Assembly: GCA_025738555.1 (NCBI GenBank)
Contig: JAOVFP010000001.1
Location: 2,728,001-2,792,000, forward strand
DNA length: 64,000 nt
Direction: 5' to 3'
Source of the DNA: Cyathus striatus
Lineage: Eukaryota; Basidiomycota; Agaricomycetes; Agaricales; Nidulariaceae
Under the pieces are notes generated by a model. The model had not been told where the DNA came from. It searched no databases and saw only the letters and a list, made by a program, of their open reading frames with translations. The stretch's first letter is position 1. Each line of letters opens with the position of its first letter. Positions 48,894 to 61,242 of the stretch are shown here, one piece after another. The position numbers and the translations under genes were made by a program.

Positions 48894-49485
48894 GGGTAAA
48901 GCTGAAAGGTTTGATAGAAATACTTTTGACTACGTTTTGGACTGTGTGTCTTCAGGAGTGGATACGGATATGTATGAGAATCGAAGAATGTATTCATTTC
49001 AAGACGTACGTGTACTTACACCGAGGTGAACTATTCAGAGCGAGCGTGGGACTTCGGGTCCCGGGCTTTAAAGTTTATGGCATTCTCATCATCCGCCTAT
49101 GTATGCAGAATTGAGTTTGTGCGTGCCACTTGAAGCCTGCGCATGAAGCTGAGCATTATTCCAGAGCCTAGCGGATTACTGATAGAGCTTAACAGAACAC
49201 TGTAGATTCTGGAATATTATTATGATGCACGGAAATGGTCCAAGCACAGTGGTGCAATGGCTAGCCCTATTCCATTTTATGTATTAATAGATGAAACGAT
49301 GTATTTTTCTCCGATGAATATGCTAACAGTTTGCCTGAATTCGCGTAAACAATGAGAGCTGTCTAAAAGAGCAACCTTGGAGCAACCGGAAACGCGGTTA
49401 TATTCACTGCCACACAGTTATGTACCTACGCTGTTTTTGTCACTGCTATAAATATTTCTGGAAGATTTGCGTTTTCAAACGATTA
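48894..49485. other. Spacer, nothing recognised
   Basis: At about 49250 an A-box-like gtggtgcaatggctagc occurs without a B box, perhaps another tRNA-like scrap. Confidence 0.4.
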
Positions 49486-50078
49486 GTATCAATAACGTTG
49501 TTGCCGAAAAATCATCCGGCGGACATATAAATGCCCGTGTTCGGCTACACTACCGGCCACAATCGCGTACACTGAAGCAAAATCTACAGCCACATTATCA
49601 GTAAAATGGTAGTTTCTCAGCCGGTTATACAAACTTGAATTAATTCCACCGGGGCGTAACTGGGGAATCTCCTGGGCGTAAGAGCTTTCAAAAAATTTAA
49701 TTGCTTGTTTAACTTCATGTACTACTATGTAAGACTATCATGGTTGCCTTAGAGCCGCAATTGCGGCACGAAGTAAGCAAGGTGCAGCTGGTGATTAATA
49801 TCAAGCTCGTACGTATAGTGCGGTGGGTCCGGTCAGGTGGTATATTTTAGTCTGACGCTGAGCGCAGGTAATCAGAGCCCGTCATGGAAATTTACATCCC
49901 TACTCGATAAGTTCATCTACCCCTTGAAAATACCCGTATTAATATAGCCCCGCAGCAACGAGTCAGTGCTTTGTGTTTACGTCGTTTTGGGGCCTGGGAC
50001 CTTCGGTGATATTTTTAATTCAGATCCTCGACTATAAAATGTCCAGGTGGGGGACCAGGATTATCGTCAATACTCGCA
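49486..50078 (+). promoter_or_regulatory. Duplicated promoter region of peroxygenase copy A
   Basis: It is similar along most of its length to 53531-54187. Shared landmarks are gtatcaataacgttgttgcc, ctacactaccggccacaatc, a TATA-like ttaatatagccccgcagcaa (about 49939) and ggaccaggattatcgtcaat just before the start codon. Confidence 0.65.
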
Positions 50079-51438
50079 ATGACTCGATTCTTTGAACTCA
50101 CAGTTATCATCTCTTTGCTTTCTACCATATCTCTCGGCTTTCCACAGTATGCCTCTCTTGCAGGCCTATCAGAGAGAGAATTGGATATAATCCTTCCCAC
50201 TTTGCAAGCACGAAATGCACCCCCTCCACCCCTGCTCCAAACGACACTTCTGTGAAACTTGTCAATGACAAGGAGCACCCATGGATGCCTCTGAGACCTG
50301 GAGATATACGTGGTCCTTGTCCAGGACTTAACACACTTGCTTCTCATGGTGTACGTATGGTTATTTTCCTTGAATCTTGCGAATTCTGAAAGTGGATTCA
50401 GTGGCTCCCTCGCTCTGGAGTCGCCACACCGACACAAATAATTAATGCTGTACAAAACGGTTTGTGCATTTTATATTGAAACATTCTTACAGTGATTAAA
50501 ATCTATCCCATACATTTAGGATTTGGCATGTCAAACGACTTGGCAGTTTTTGTCACTTATGCAGCGATGCTTGTCGACGGAAACGTGATAACAGACCTAC
50601 TGAGTATTGGTGGGAAGACCCCTTCAACTGGACCTGATCCCCCGAAGCCAGCTATAGTCGGAGGACTGGATACCCATGCAGTGTTTGAAGGTTAGAGGTT
50701 TTCATTTAATTATACTTTTGCTAACGATGCTCATCTTTATCCGCAGGGGATGCGAGTATGACTCGAGGCGACGCTTTCTTCGGTGATAATCACAGTTTCA
50801 ATGAGACTCTTTTCGATCAGGTATGGGCCTGGTACCAATGTAACCGAAATTATACCTGATTCGAACTCGATGCTCTGTAGTTCGTTGACTTTAGTAACCG
50901 CTTCGGAGGTGGAAATTACAACATTAGTGTAGCGGCAGAGTTACGTTGGCAACGTATCCAACAGTCGATTGCAACCAACCCCCAGTTTTCATTTGTTTCA
51001 CCTCGATATTTTACAGCATACGCAGAGACAGTCTTCCCCTTGATGTTCTTCGTTGATGGCAGAAAGACCGATGTGCAATTGGACATGACAACTGCTCGTG
51101 GTTTCTTCCAGAACAACCAGATGCCCGAAGGATTTTTCCGCTCCAATAGGTCAATAGTTTCGGATGCCTTGGGTGACGGTGTCAATACTGTTTTCTCTGC
51201 CCATCCTATTCAACCTGGAAAGAATGAAGGAGTGGGAAACTACGTTCTCGATCCTACATCCGCTAGTTTCCAAGGGGACAGCTGCCTGCTTTATACGAAC
51301 TTCGTCAATCAAACTGTTCGATCTCTTTATCCAAATCCGAAGGGTGCGTTGCTCGATGCCCTTAACCAGAACTTGGACTTTTTATTTGGTGGATTGGGTC
51401 CTGGTTGTCCCCAAATATTTCCATATGGAAAGCCTTAA
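50079..51438 (+). pseudogene. Unspecific peroxygenase copy A, frameshifted
   Basis: Same six-part layout as copy B: exons 50079-50350, 50402-50459, 50520-50690, 50747-50820 and 50881-51438 (five exons after joining). In exon 1 a C run after ccctcca is one base shorter than in copy B (near 50228). That puts a TGA in frame soon after and before the heme-binding PCP motif. Downstream the heme motif GPCPGLNTLASHG, EGDASMTRGD and the PRYFTAYAE segment are all preserved and all splice sites are intact. The break is therefore very recent or a sequencing error. Confidence 0.8.
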
Positions 51439-53530
51439 TTCTGCAGAATAAATGTAATCAATTGTCTGAAAGAAAGGAACAATTGTGTGGACACTTACAA
51501 CTTAGGTAGTATTGTTTGTAGCTACTCCTTACTAAACATTGCGAATTCTAGCATGCCTTTGTATAGGTTCTAATGTCTTAGCTAGTCAATCTTTCGTACC
51601 ACTCATCATTCTCAACTGGAGAAGTTGTACGAAGTAGAAAGACGTGACTAGCCAACGAAAAATTGTTGTCAGGACTCCAAGTCGTCATGTATGACTGTCA
51701 AAGTGCACATTTATTGGGCCGCGCAACCTTTTACGAGGCCGCAACTTTTTCTACCAGAAACATTTACAAGTTCGAGACGTCCCTGAGGCTCTGAGATTGA
51801 TTTGAAGCCTGATTTTTAGTATTATACTTCAATTAAAAGACGCACCATACACATCTTATACTATAAGCCAAATATGTACAACTTCAAGTACAAGACTAAT
51901 CCCAGCACTAAGTAACTCCTACGCGCTTTCTCAACCACATCTCACTCTATGCCAAAACTAATGCCCATAGTATCCAACAACAGTGTCATGCTCCCACTCG
52001 AGACATGATGTGCAGAATGCGCAGCGAGCCTCGAGCTAGCCAATGTAAAGATCAAGCCCCAAGATATTCGATGCGCTCCTCTTTAATGCGCTTACACGAC
52101 GATGGTTTCCAGGGTTGTGTGTAAGGGCCTCGGCTATGCTCTCATGCGCATATATTGCCAGGTCTCATGATAGCGAGGAGCCTAATGGGTATACGTACAC
52201 ATACTAGTGGTGAGCATCCTTGCGCTTGAGGATGAATCAATCAGATTCCTCGTCCCGAAAAGACACCACCCTGCAGACCTCGCAGATTACACTGCCGGCC
52301 TTATACTCGCTGCCTCACTGGGGGATGGAAGTGTGGGCAGGCTCGTGCTTGTTGACCAAGACGTGCAGAATATCTGAAGCAGGCTAGAACTAAGAAAAGT
52401 CAGCCAAGAAGAACGATTAGTAAGTAAGAATGTCATGAATGTACCAACGCTACAGCGAAACACCAACACGAAGACTAGAATAAATCTTGTGCTCTGTCGG
52501 TGTCGATGATCGGATTTCAACGGATCGTATAGATGAGAAGCGGGTATGTGTAGAAGGGCCCTCGCAGTGGGAGACGGCGAGGAAGAGGGAGAGGCCCCTC
52601 GATGTTGGTGACGGCGTGCATGAGGTTCGAAAACTGCACGTGCGCGCGAGTCATGCATTTCGGAAGAGGAGGGAAATGGGCTGCTGTGACGGAAGCTCAG
52701 CGGGCTATGAAGATGGAAAAAGTGAAAATGAAGGAGCTGCAGAATCTCCTGCGACTCAAGTTGCATGATAGAGAGCGGGAAATGGACAATATGAGTTCTC
52801 GACATTGGGTATTACAGATGAAGAAAGCTGCAGTCTTAAGCCCAAGGAAGACATCAAAATCTTCAAACCCAAAGAACAGCAGTATCCCTAAGCTCGTAGC
52901 GAATATGCTTCTGAGCAGGTACGAGCCGAAGTCGAAGTCGGGTCTAGGGGATACGAGGAGCGTGAGGTTGCGTGTTGACGAGTTGGCATACAACTTTGCA
53001 CATCGTGATAGACACGTTCCAAATGTACTTCTCGGTTTGGCTCTGAATGTTCTTGACCAGTTCATGTGTATAGCCGCCTTCGATTGCTAAGCGCCGAGGT
53101 TTGGATGATTCTTGCTCATAGTGCCGGGTAGGAGTGTGTGCAAATGAGACTCGAGAAATTTTACACTGCGAGAAGGGAGAGAACAACATAAACACTATAT
53201 GTACAACATGAATAAGATACAAACGCACCTTAACCAAGTCATGAGTCCTCCACCAAACTTCGCTCATATTGTCCTTAAACATATGATAAGTTGTTTTGCT
53301 GAGAAAGAGTCAAAGGAAAGTACCTTGTACCATACAAATTTGCAGCTTCAATACATCATTAATGGAGCAGTAGCTAATCGAAATGACTTAAACAAGCTGA
53401 GCGAGAGACGAGAGAGCAGAGAAAAGTTGTGAATCACGAACGGACACATTGGAACGTTACAGTGACCATGACAGTAACAGCCGGTCGCGTGGGATAAATC
53501 AACAAACATACACGTGATTATTGATATACA
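51439..53530. other. Region between the peroxygenase duplicates; one doubtful ORF
   Basis: The first 100 nt match the region downstream of copy B. An open frame at 52619-53090 (+) encodes a basic, partly helical stretch (EAQRAMKMEKVKMKELQ) and overlaps an equally long frame on the other strand. I recognise no domain and cannot support either as a gene. Confidence 0.35.
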
Positions 53531-54187
53531 GTATCAATGACGTTGTTGCCGAAAATCTTCCGGCGGATATTAAATTGTCCGAGTTCATGTGACTATACGT
53601 GTACGGCTACACTACCGGCCACAATCGTGTACATTGGTGACTGAAGCCATATTTTCAGTTAAGTGGCAGTTATCAGACCACTATACAGCCTTGAATTAAT
53701 GCCTCCGAAGATACCTTTAAGGCATCTCCTGTGCGTAAGAGCTTCACGAAATCTATTTGCATATTTATGTAGCTTCGCAGTGTAGGACTATGGTGGGCCG
53801 CTTTCAAGTTAGAGCCGCACAACGCAATCGCGGTATGAAATAAGTAAGGTGCAGCTAGTGATTAATACCAAGTTCGTAAATGTGAGACATAGTGTACGTA
53901 TAGTGTGGTGGTTTTCCAGTGAAATGGTATATTTTAGTCTGACGCAGAGCGAGAGTAACTCTGGCAGAGCCCGTGGTGGAAATCTACATCCCTACAAGTC
54001 GGTCTTCTCTGCATGCTGATGTGCATCCACCTTTGAAAATACCCGTCTTAATATAGCCCCGCAGCAATGAGTCAGTTCTTTGTGCTTACGTTGTTCTTGG
54101 ACCTGGAACATTAGGTGGTATTTTTAATTCAGGTCCTCGACTATAAAATGTCTAGGTGGGGGACCAGGATTATTGTCAATACTCGCA
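53531..54187 (+). promoter_or_regulatory. Duplicated promoter region of peroxygenase copy B
   Basis: Counterpart of 49486-50078, with cagtatcaatgacgttgttg, ctacactaccggccacaatc and the TATA-like cttaatatagccccgcagc at about 54047, some 140 nt before the start. Confidence 0.65.
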
Positions 54188-55560
54188 ATGACTCGATTCT
54201 TTGAATTCACAGTTATCATCTCTTTGCTTTCTACCATATCTCTCGGCTTTCCACAGTATGCCTCTCTTGCAGGCCTGTCAGAGCGGGAATTGGATATAAT
54301 CCTTCCCACTTTGCAAGCACGAAAGGCACCCCCTCCACCCCCTGCTCCAAACGATACTTCTGTGAAAGTTGTCAATGACAAGGAGCACCCATGGATGCTT
54401 CTGAGACCTGGAGATATACGTGGGCCTTGTCCAGGACTTAACACACTTGCTTCTCATGGTGTACGTATGGCGAATATCTTTAAGTTTTACAAATTCTGAA
54501 AATGAGTTTACTACTAGTGGCTCCCTCGCTCTGGAGTTGCCACACCGAGTCAAATAATTAATGCTGTACAAGACGGTTTGCGCGTTTTATATTGAAACAT
54601 TCCGACAGTGACTAAAATCTATCTCACACATTTAGGATTTGGTATGTCAAATAGATTGGCAGTCTTTGTCACTTATGCAGCGATGCTTGTCGACGGAAAT
54701 GTGATAACGGACTTACTGAGTATTGGTGGGAAGACTCCTGCAACTGGGCCTGATCCCCCGAAGCCGGCTATAGTCGGAGGATTGGATACCCATGCAGTGT
54801 TTGAAGGTTAGTAGGGGCCTTCATTTAATTATACATCCACTAACGAATATATTTCTGCTATTCAGGGGATGCGAGTATGACTCGAGGCGATGCTTTCTTC
54901 GGTGATAATCACAGTTTCAATGAGACTCTTTTCGATCAGGTATGGACGTGGTACCAATGTTATGGAAGTTGTACATGATACGACCACGGTGCTCTGTAGT
55001 TCGTTGACTTTAGTAACCGCTTCGGAGGTGGAAATTACAACATTAGTGTAGCGGCAGAGCTACGTTGGCAACGTATTCAACAGTCAATTGCAACCAACCC
55101 CCAGTTTTCATTTGTTTCACCTCGATATTTTACAGCATACGCAGAGACAGTCTTTCCCTTGATGTTCTTCGTTGATGGCAGAAAGACCGAAGATCAATTG
55201 GATATGACCACCGCTCGTGGTTTCTTCCAGAACAACCAGATGCCCGAAGGATTTTTCCGCTCCAATAGGTCAATAGTTTCGGATGCCTTGAATGACGGTG
55301 TCACTGCAGTCTTCACTGCCCATCCTATCCAACCTGGAAAGAACGATGGAGTGGGAAACTACGTTCTCGATCCGACCTCCGCTAGTTTCGAAGGGGATGG
55401 CTGTCTGCTTTATACGAACTTCGTCAATCAAACTGTTCGATCTCTTTATCCGAATCCGAAGGGTGCGTTGCTCGATGCCCTTAACCAGAACTTGGATTTT
55501 TTTTTCAGTGGGATAGGGGATCCTGATTGTCCCCAAATATTCCCATATGGAAAGCTTTAG
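54188..55560 (+). CDS. Unspecific peroxygenase / chloroperoxidase-like heme-thiolate enzyme, copy B
   Basis: Five exons (54188-54460, 54518-54575, 54636-54806, 54866-54939, 55000-55560) give about 378 residues. A hydrophobic N-terminal stretch (VIISLLSTISLGF) is a probable secretion signal. GPCPGLNTLASHG holds the proximal heme-ligand Cys. EGDAS fits the magnesium site. RYFTAYAE gives the Arg and Glu seven residues apart that serve acid-base catalysis in long UPOs. The C-terminal part (FFVDGR, ARGFF, AHPIQPGKN, CLLYTNFVN) is typical of the family. These enzymes use hydrogen peroxide to oxygenate or halogenate organic substrates outside the cell. The real substrate is unknown. The 3' region is disrupted by a TIR element 37 nt after the stop. 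Confidence 0.92.
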
Positions 55561-55597
55561 TTGTTCTGTAAAATGTCTGAAAGAAGGTAGTAATTGT

Positions 55598-56691
55598 CAC
55601 GGCAGGTTTTCAGCTGTCATGTAGTGATCGGTGTTGTGCTGTAGTGAGACCTGTAGTGGATGCTGTCATGTAAGATCTTTCAAGATCATCAGTCACAGGT
55701 GTGATAGTAAAATGAGCTGGTTTACAAACATGTGATAGCAGGTGATCACAATGAAATGCTATTGGATAGCCGGAAACAATCTCTACTTTGAACCCAAACT
55801 AGAATAAGCGAGCACGCATGCTACATTCATGCCTCGCGTGAACATCATTATGAATGTCTTTATCTTGTATTGATCTCGTAAACATTTTATCTTCAGTATA
55901 GAGAATTGTAATTATAATGGTGTCCTCACGATAGGTATGTAGTTTGAAGATAAAATAGTGCTTAGATTATACTGCAGGTACAATATTGTTGTCTGCCACA
56001 AAAACAAGTGAAGGCAGGTATTTGCTTAGTTTAAAAATTACTTCAACACAGGGTCGAACTTACGACTGCATGTCATAAAAAACCTAAATTTCAGTGGCAT
56101 TCTACCGTTAATCCATGTAATGTTATATAAATTAGATGATAATATTGATTTATTGTATACCCTTCACTCACTGGTTAACCTGTAACAATTTGTTTCTCTC
56201 TCCTTTGATTAATACTCAACGTCAACCTTTGACTGCATGTACTAAACATGATTTACAATGTATTGGTATAATTCTTCTATGTACTTTTCTTTGCCAATGG
56301 GAAGCATTCGCAATGTCTGAACTATTTAAATGCTCTACTACGTAATTTATTAATAGTTCATAGATACAACATTAAATTTTGAACATCCGATCGTGAATGC
56401 ATTTTCCTATTCATAACGAAGTATAGAAATAAAACATAACAGTGGCCACTAAAACACGTACCATGTATAAATCAAACACTTGAGCTCTTCTTTCCCTTTC
56501 ATTTGCACCTGTATTCATCATTTCTCAAATAGTATATCACACTAAATTTCTCATCACATGGTCGTGAACTGGTTCAACTGAATGTCACTTCCATGTGACT
56601 GATTATCTCAACGATCTACATGACAGCATACACTACAGGTCTCGTTACAGCGCAACACCGATCACTACATGACAGCTGAAAACCCGCCGTG
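55598..56691. mobile_element. Non-autonomous TIR element behind peroxygenase copy B
   Basis: Inverted terminal repeats of about 80 bp begin cacggcaggttttcagctgt on the left and the same with one change on the right. A 3-bp duplication tgt flanks the 1094-bp element. The matching place behind copy A (about 51507-51526) is uninterrupted, giving a natural empty site. No transposase frame. A CAC terminus and 3-bp duplication would fit CACTA/CMC-type elements; this is inference. Confidence 0.93.
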
Positions 56692-56694
56692 TGT

Positions 56695-57572
56695 TTGTAG
56701 CTACTTAAAGACTGCGAGATCTAGCATGCCTTTGTATAGGATTTAATGTCTTCGATGAAGTAGAAAGACTCCTGCCAAAAAGATTCCGACAAATTGCTGT
56801 TTACGAGCTGTCAGTACACGAACTTCTGGGCCACTGTCTTGACGAACGTTATTTTAGTTAAAGATCGTTGACATTATATTATTCATAGTGAGTTAACGGC
56901 ACTCAAGGAAACTTAAAAGACGATGCTGTAAATCCGAGAGAATGCGCATGTCACGTTACGGTTTCTTAAAGTGTATCGCTGCCAAGCATCTTGATTATTC
57001 GCTAACTAACTATGTATTACTATTTGGCAAATGAATGTTGAAATAAACGACGCATCGACGACGACGACGTTACATTTGACCTCAGAGCACGCAAGGGGAG
57101 AAAGCCAGAGGCAAATGGATAAGTAGATACAGTACATAGTATACTACTTAAATACATAAAAAGTATAGTAAACTATCTAAATGCATATGTGGAGGCGGCG
57201 GACGCTGATGATCATGAAGACATTTGATTAATAATATATTTCTACAATGAAGCCTAAGTTCAGGGCCCTAGGCGTAAAGTACTTAATGCTGATCTTATCT
57301 TAAGTTCGCCAAACGGGTTGAACTTACAGAGACCGATTCTCAACCCTCTCTCAACGCGCGCCGTGGGCAAAACTAGTTGTTATAAATAAAGTACTGTCGG
57401 TCGGCCCCCGGGCCTGTCACAGTCTAAGATCAGTTCGGAGTTCATAAATTTTAGACTGTGCCGACTCACAGAAATGCAACAGAAATCTGCACTGGGGATT
57501 GCCGACTGCGTCGGCGACAACCTCGTTTGACCTATAAAGAACAAAACGAAAATCTAGGACTATTGTTGAGTT
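56695..57572. other. Spacer; one hairpin
   Basis: The first part continues the peroxygenase duplication (tagcatgcctttgtatagg). At 57418-57460 cacagtctaa and ttagactgtg form a 10-bp stem with a 23-nt loop. No gene is seen. Confidence 0.45.
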
Positions 57573-59497
57573 TATGTCGGAAAAATAGCAAACAGCATAT
57601 CAGAGCCTTACGCTTCTGATGGTCTTATATTTCCTGATCAATGTTAGTAGTCAGCCATATCAGTGAGCTTATATGGCCATATAATTCTTGGTAACGATAA
57701 TCAGTTCTTGTCTGCTGCCCCTAGTAATCATATCAGGTAAAATTGCACTTGGTATGTTAACCACCAGTGTAATTATCAGATAATATCATCTAAAATAGGT
57801 GCTGACATTTTACCCTAGTAAACCATATCAGGTTCCATCACTTCAAATTACGTCTGGTATGCCATCGCTGGGACATCATATCCCACATTATCATAAATGA
57901 TAGCTTTTTGTATGTAACACAAAGTTGGCATATCAGACTTGGTCTCGTAAATTTATTATTTGTATACTATTGCTTGGAGCGCTTGTCAGACATTATCATA
58001 CCTAATTATGTTCCGCCAAAAAGTATATCAGGTGCAATATAGAATATCTCATTCTATCACTGCTTGCTACTTTGCTGATATATATAATTATTATGTGGAA
58101 TAGTAGTAGTGGGGTGCTCCTGCAGCAGCCTTGAATAAGAAACACTCAAGTACTCACTGCAAAGTCTAGTCTTCTTTCTTCAATAATAACACCTCTGTGT
58201 ACTGGGTAGTTCAAGCCCTTATTGTGCGTACTTAAATCGTGTTACACTGATGGCTAATGCTTTTGTGCAGGACAACTTCTGCAGTATTAAATCTTCAAAG
58301 TTCCTTAATCCCTCTGTCCCTGCTACATAGTAGTACCCGGTTAATGAAACCAGAGAAGATGACAGCATAAAAATTTCGATTCATATGAGGTCTAGCTGCT
58401 GTGCGCAGAGTCACATGTTTACAAATTTAGGTAAACACGAAATGTGCTTCCATTCCCAATTCATTCCATGAACTCCACCCAAATGAAGTGAATTCGTAAT
58501 TGCTCCAATTGCCTCCAACTGCACAGCATTCCCATTGGCATTTAAAGAGCTGACCGAGGACAACCTAACCAAGTACTTTGCGATGCCGTGTTCTCCAAGT
58601 GTTCTCAGTCATATTCCCCCTCCCTTACTGAAAATGACCTTTGGTACGTCCTCACCATTCATATTCACGAATTATGACTGCCTTTCTCCTCGGTTCTATT
58701 AAGGTCAGCCTCAGGGATTGTTCGCAATAACTTTGCCAACTTTGGCATTTTGGTCAAGCCCATAATAGTGTCAACTCGCATGGCGTAGTAAGTATAATTT
58801 TACACCAGTTTTACTTATGGTACTTTTGCTAATTGTCAAAATAGGTGACCTTACTGAGACTTCGGACTTCGATGGTTCATGATCCTCCAAACAAAAGGTG
58901 CATGGTGTCTGGTGATTCTAATGACATCATATTTTGGCTAAAGAGCGGTATATAGTAACAATTACCGGGCGTGCCATTGAAACACATGTCGCAGAGGGGA
59001 TGCGAGATGTAGAACCAAAGCTGGAAGAGAATCTTTGTAGTGTAGAAACATGGTCTTGATATTTGTATATATATGCACTGTAATAAACATTGAATATTTT
59101 CTCTGGCATCCTTTGGATTGTATCAGCAAGAGCCTAGCAACAACGTATACAATATATACTACTAAGGGTCTATTCATTTATGATCACTTGAATTTGTGCA
59201 AGCATACTAGCATTGGATAGGTAGGTTAGATATAGCGGATAGTATAATTATTATTACAATATCAGCTTAATCTGCAATAATCATTCTAATCAGTCATACC
59301 ATGCCTTATTCAGTGGATCATTTTTGGTCACTCTGTTCATCTAGATTAGATATATAACTCATATAAAAGTGATTGAGCGGATAGGAAGATTATTGAAATA
59401 TTATATAACTTATAAACCCCCCGGACCACTGATAGCCTGATATGGCCTGATATGTCCAGCTCAGGACAAATATGCTGTTTTCGATTTTTCCGACATA
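57573..59497. mobile_element. TIR element with subterminal CATATCAG repeats
   Basis: 27-bp terminal inverted repeats (tatgtcggaaaaat...; 25 of 27 match) bound 1925 bp. The motif catatcag recurs inside the left end (about 57596, 57656, 57729, 57834, 57929, 58023). It appears inverted (ctgatatg) near the right end at about 59438 and 59447. Such subterminal repeats are typical transposase-binding sites of DNA transposons. No intact transposase and no clear target duplication are found. Confidence 0.75.
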
Positions 59498-59633
59498 TTA
59501 GTTGGCTTTAAATCGTTTATTGGGGCAGATAGCAAAGTTAAGGAGGTAAAAATGGAAAACAGGTTGCGGGTTTGCAGGTGAAATTTGACAGATAATGTAT
59601 ATATTGGAGGGACTGAGTTACAAAGGAAAGTTG

Positions 59634-60783
59634 TTATGTTACAAATGAATGGTCACTAGTCGTTTTATAATATAAGTACAATATAGAGGTACACCTCGAG
59701 AAGAATAGGAATAATTCTTCTACAATATGAATAATAAGAATTAGAAAGAAAGATTTGTTACAATGTATCAAGGAATTGAACGCGAGGTGTCTCCTTGTCA
59801 CGGACGATTTTTTCAGTGCAACGATCCATGGCTCTGTGTTTATGAAATGTCTGGCTCGTGCGATGAAAGACTGGAGGGGGAATGCTGGCAGGTTGTAGGG
59901 TGGTGACTTGTCTGAAGGTGTACAATAAAGTACGGAGAGTGACAGCATCCGTCTGTCACTGGTGTTCTAAATGAGTTGTCGAGTTTCTTGAGGAGTGTTG
60001 AAGTAAGGTACAAGTCTTATAAGGTTAAGACTTGTATAGGATTTTAAGAGAAGTAGTGAAGGTGTTTTTGAAGTCTTTGAGGTAGAAAATGCGAAGTTAG
60101 TTAAAGTTCTTGCCTGTGCAAGAGCTCTAACTAATAATAAGACTGGGCAGTAATGAGTATTAAGCAGGTGAGAACAGGAGTACACTAAGTTTCTACAGCT
60201 AGAAGCTTAGTGTGAATAACAGATAAGTGCTGTGTGTGGATCAAACTGAAATTGACTGAGGGATGTAGCTACATGAGAGGGGTTTATATACTTTTTGGAA
60301 CTACCTAGGTAGAAATATGTACCATGATTAATAATACAGTAAGTAAGAATGATTTGTAGTAAAGGAGTAAAGATAAAGGTAGGGGAATAAAGAGAAGAGG
60401 GAAGGAATATTTATAAAGGGCGCGCGGCGGCATCGGATAAAGTAATATTGATGCGAGCGCTTTGCCGGGCGTTGTGATTGGTCAGCGCTAAGTCACGTGC
60501 CTTTCGGTACGGTGTTTACTTTGATGCGTCGGTTTTAGGATACTACTCAGCGCGTTAACTTTAGCGCTTGCTGAGTAATGCTTGATCGATTAGTAATATT
60601 GCGAACTTCATCGATATTTGTAATGATCTTTTCAGAATAATCGAGGGTGTGGAATATTGTTATGGTTCCGAGATCAGGGTGATATGGGTAAGGTAAATTC
60701 TAATTGGTCAGAGTAAGTACAGGGACCGGCGGACTATGTATATTAGGTAGTTTTGTACATAGGCCGGCAGGGTTCCCTACAAG
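59634..60783. mobile_element. Possible solo LTR (weak)
   Basis: The stretch begins tgttatgttacaaatgaatg and ends gggttccctaca, a TG...CA frame with a composition unlike its flanks. No second copy and no convincing target duplication are visible. Minus-strand frames inside have no recognised domain. Confidence 0.2.
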
Positions 60784-60961
60784 GTACAGGAGGGGGGTGG
60801 AAGGATGACACAAATTGCGACAAGGTTTGCCTTCAAGTAGCAGTCATATTGGAAAATCTCTGGCCTCTGAGGGCAAACGTGGTGATCTGAGCTCTAATTT
60901 TATTTCTACAATAGCGTTACGAAGTGGTGTGGTAGTCGCTAGGACGAACATCCTAGCCGTT

Positions 60962-61094
60962 TACGATACATTTACTATACATTACCATACCCCTCAGTAG
61001 GTAGCTACCGCCCCTGAGCTGCCCCCGAGCTGTCGTGACATATGGCCTGCCACAACCAACAATAAATACGGATTACAAAAAAAAAAAAAAAAAA
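60962..61094 (+). mobile_element. Poly(A)-tailed retro-insertion with 14-bp target-site duplication
   Basis: acatcctagccgtt occurs at 60948-60961 and again at 61095-61108. Between them lie about 115 nt ending caataaatacggattac, followed by a run of about 18 A. The AATAAA lies about 11 nt before the A run. This is the expected product of target-primed reverse transcription: a 5'-truncated LINE tail, a SINE or a processed transcript. Confidence 0.88.
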
Positions 61095-61242
61095 ACATCC
61101 TAGCCGTTAATGTTATATGTGGCTGTGCGGATAATTTATGAGTGTCGTAAAGAAATAGCATTGACAGCAACCCTATATATATTATCTGAGACATAAACAG
61201 AGCTGAGTTGCAAGTTAATTATTGTAGTCGCTGCATTATTAG

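Noticed and set aside
52287..53090. Two overlapping 160-170 codon frames on opposite strands
   Set aside because: Neither has a recognisable domain or an ATG in good context, and they shadow each other. Left as unsupported.
59634..60783. Complete LTR retrotransposon in the AT-rich stretch
   Set aside because: Only TG...CA ends are seen, with no paired LTR, primer site or coding domain. Kept as a weak solo-LTR candidate.
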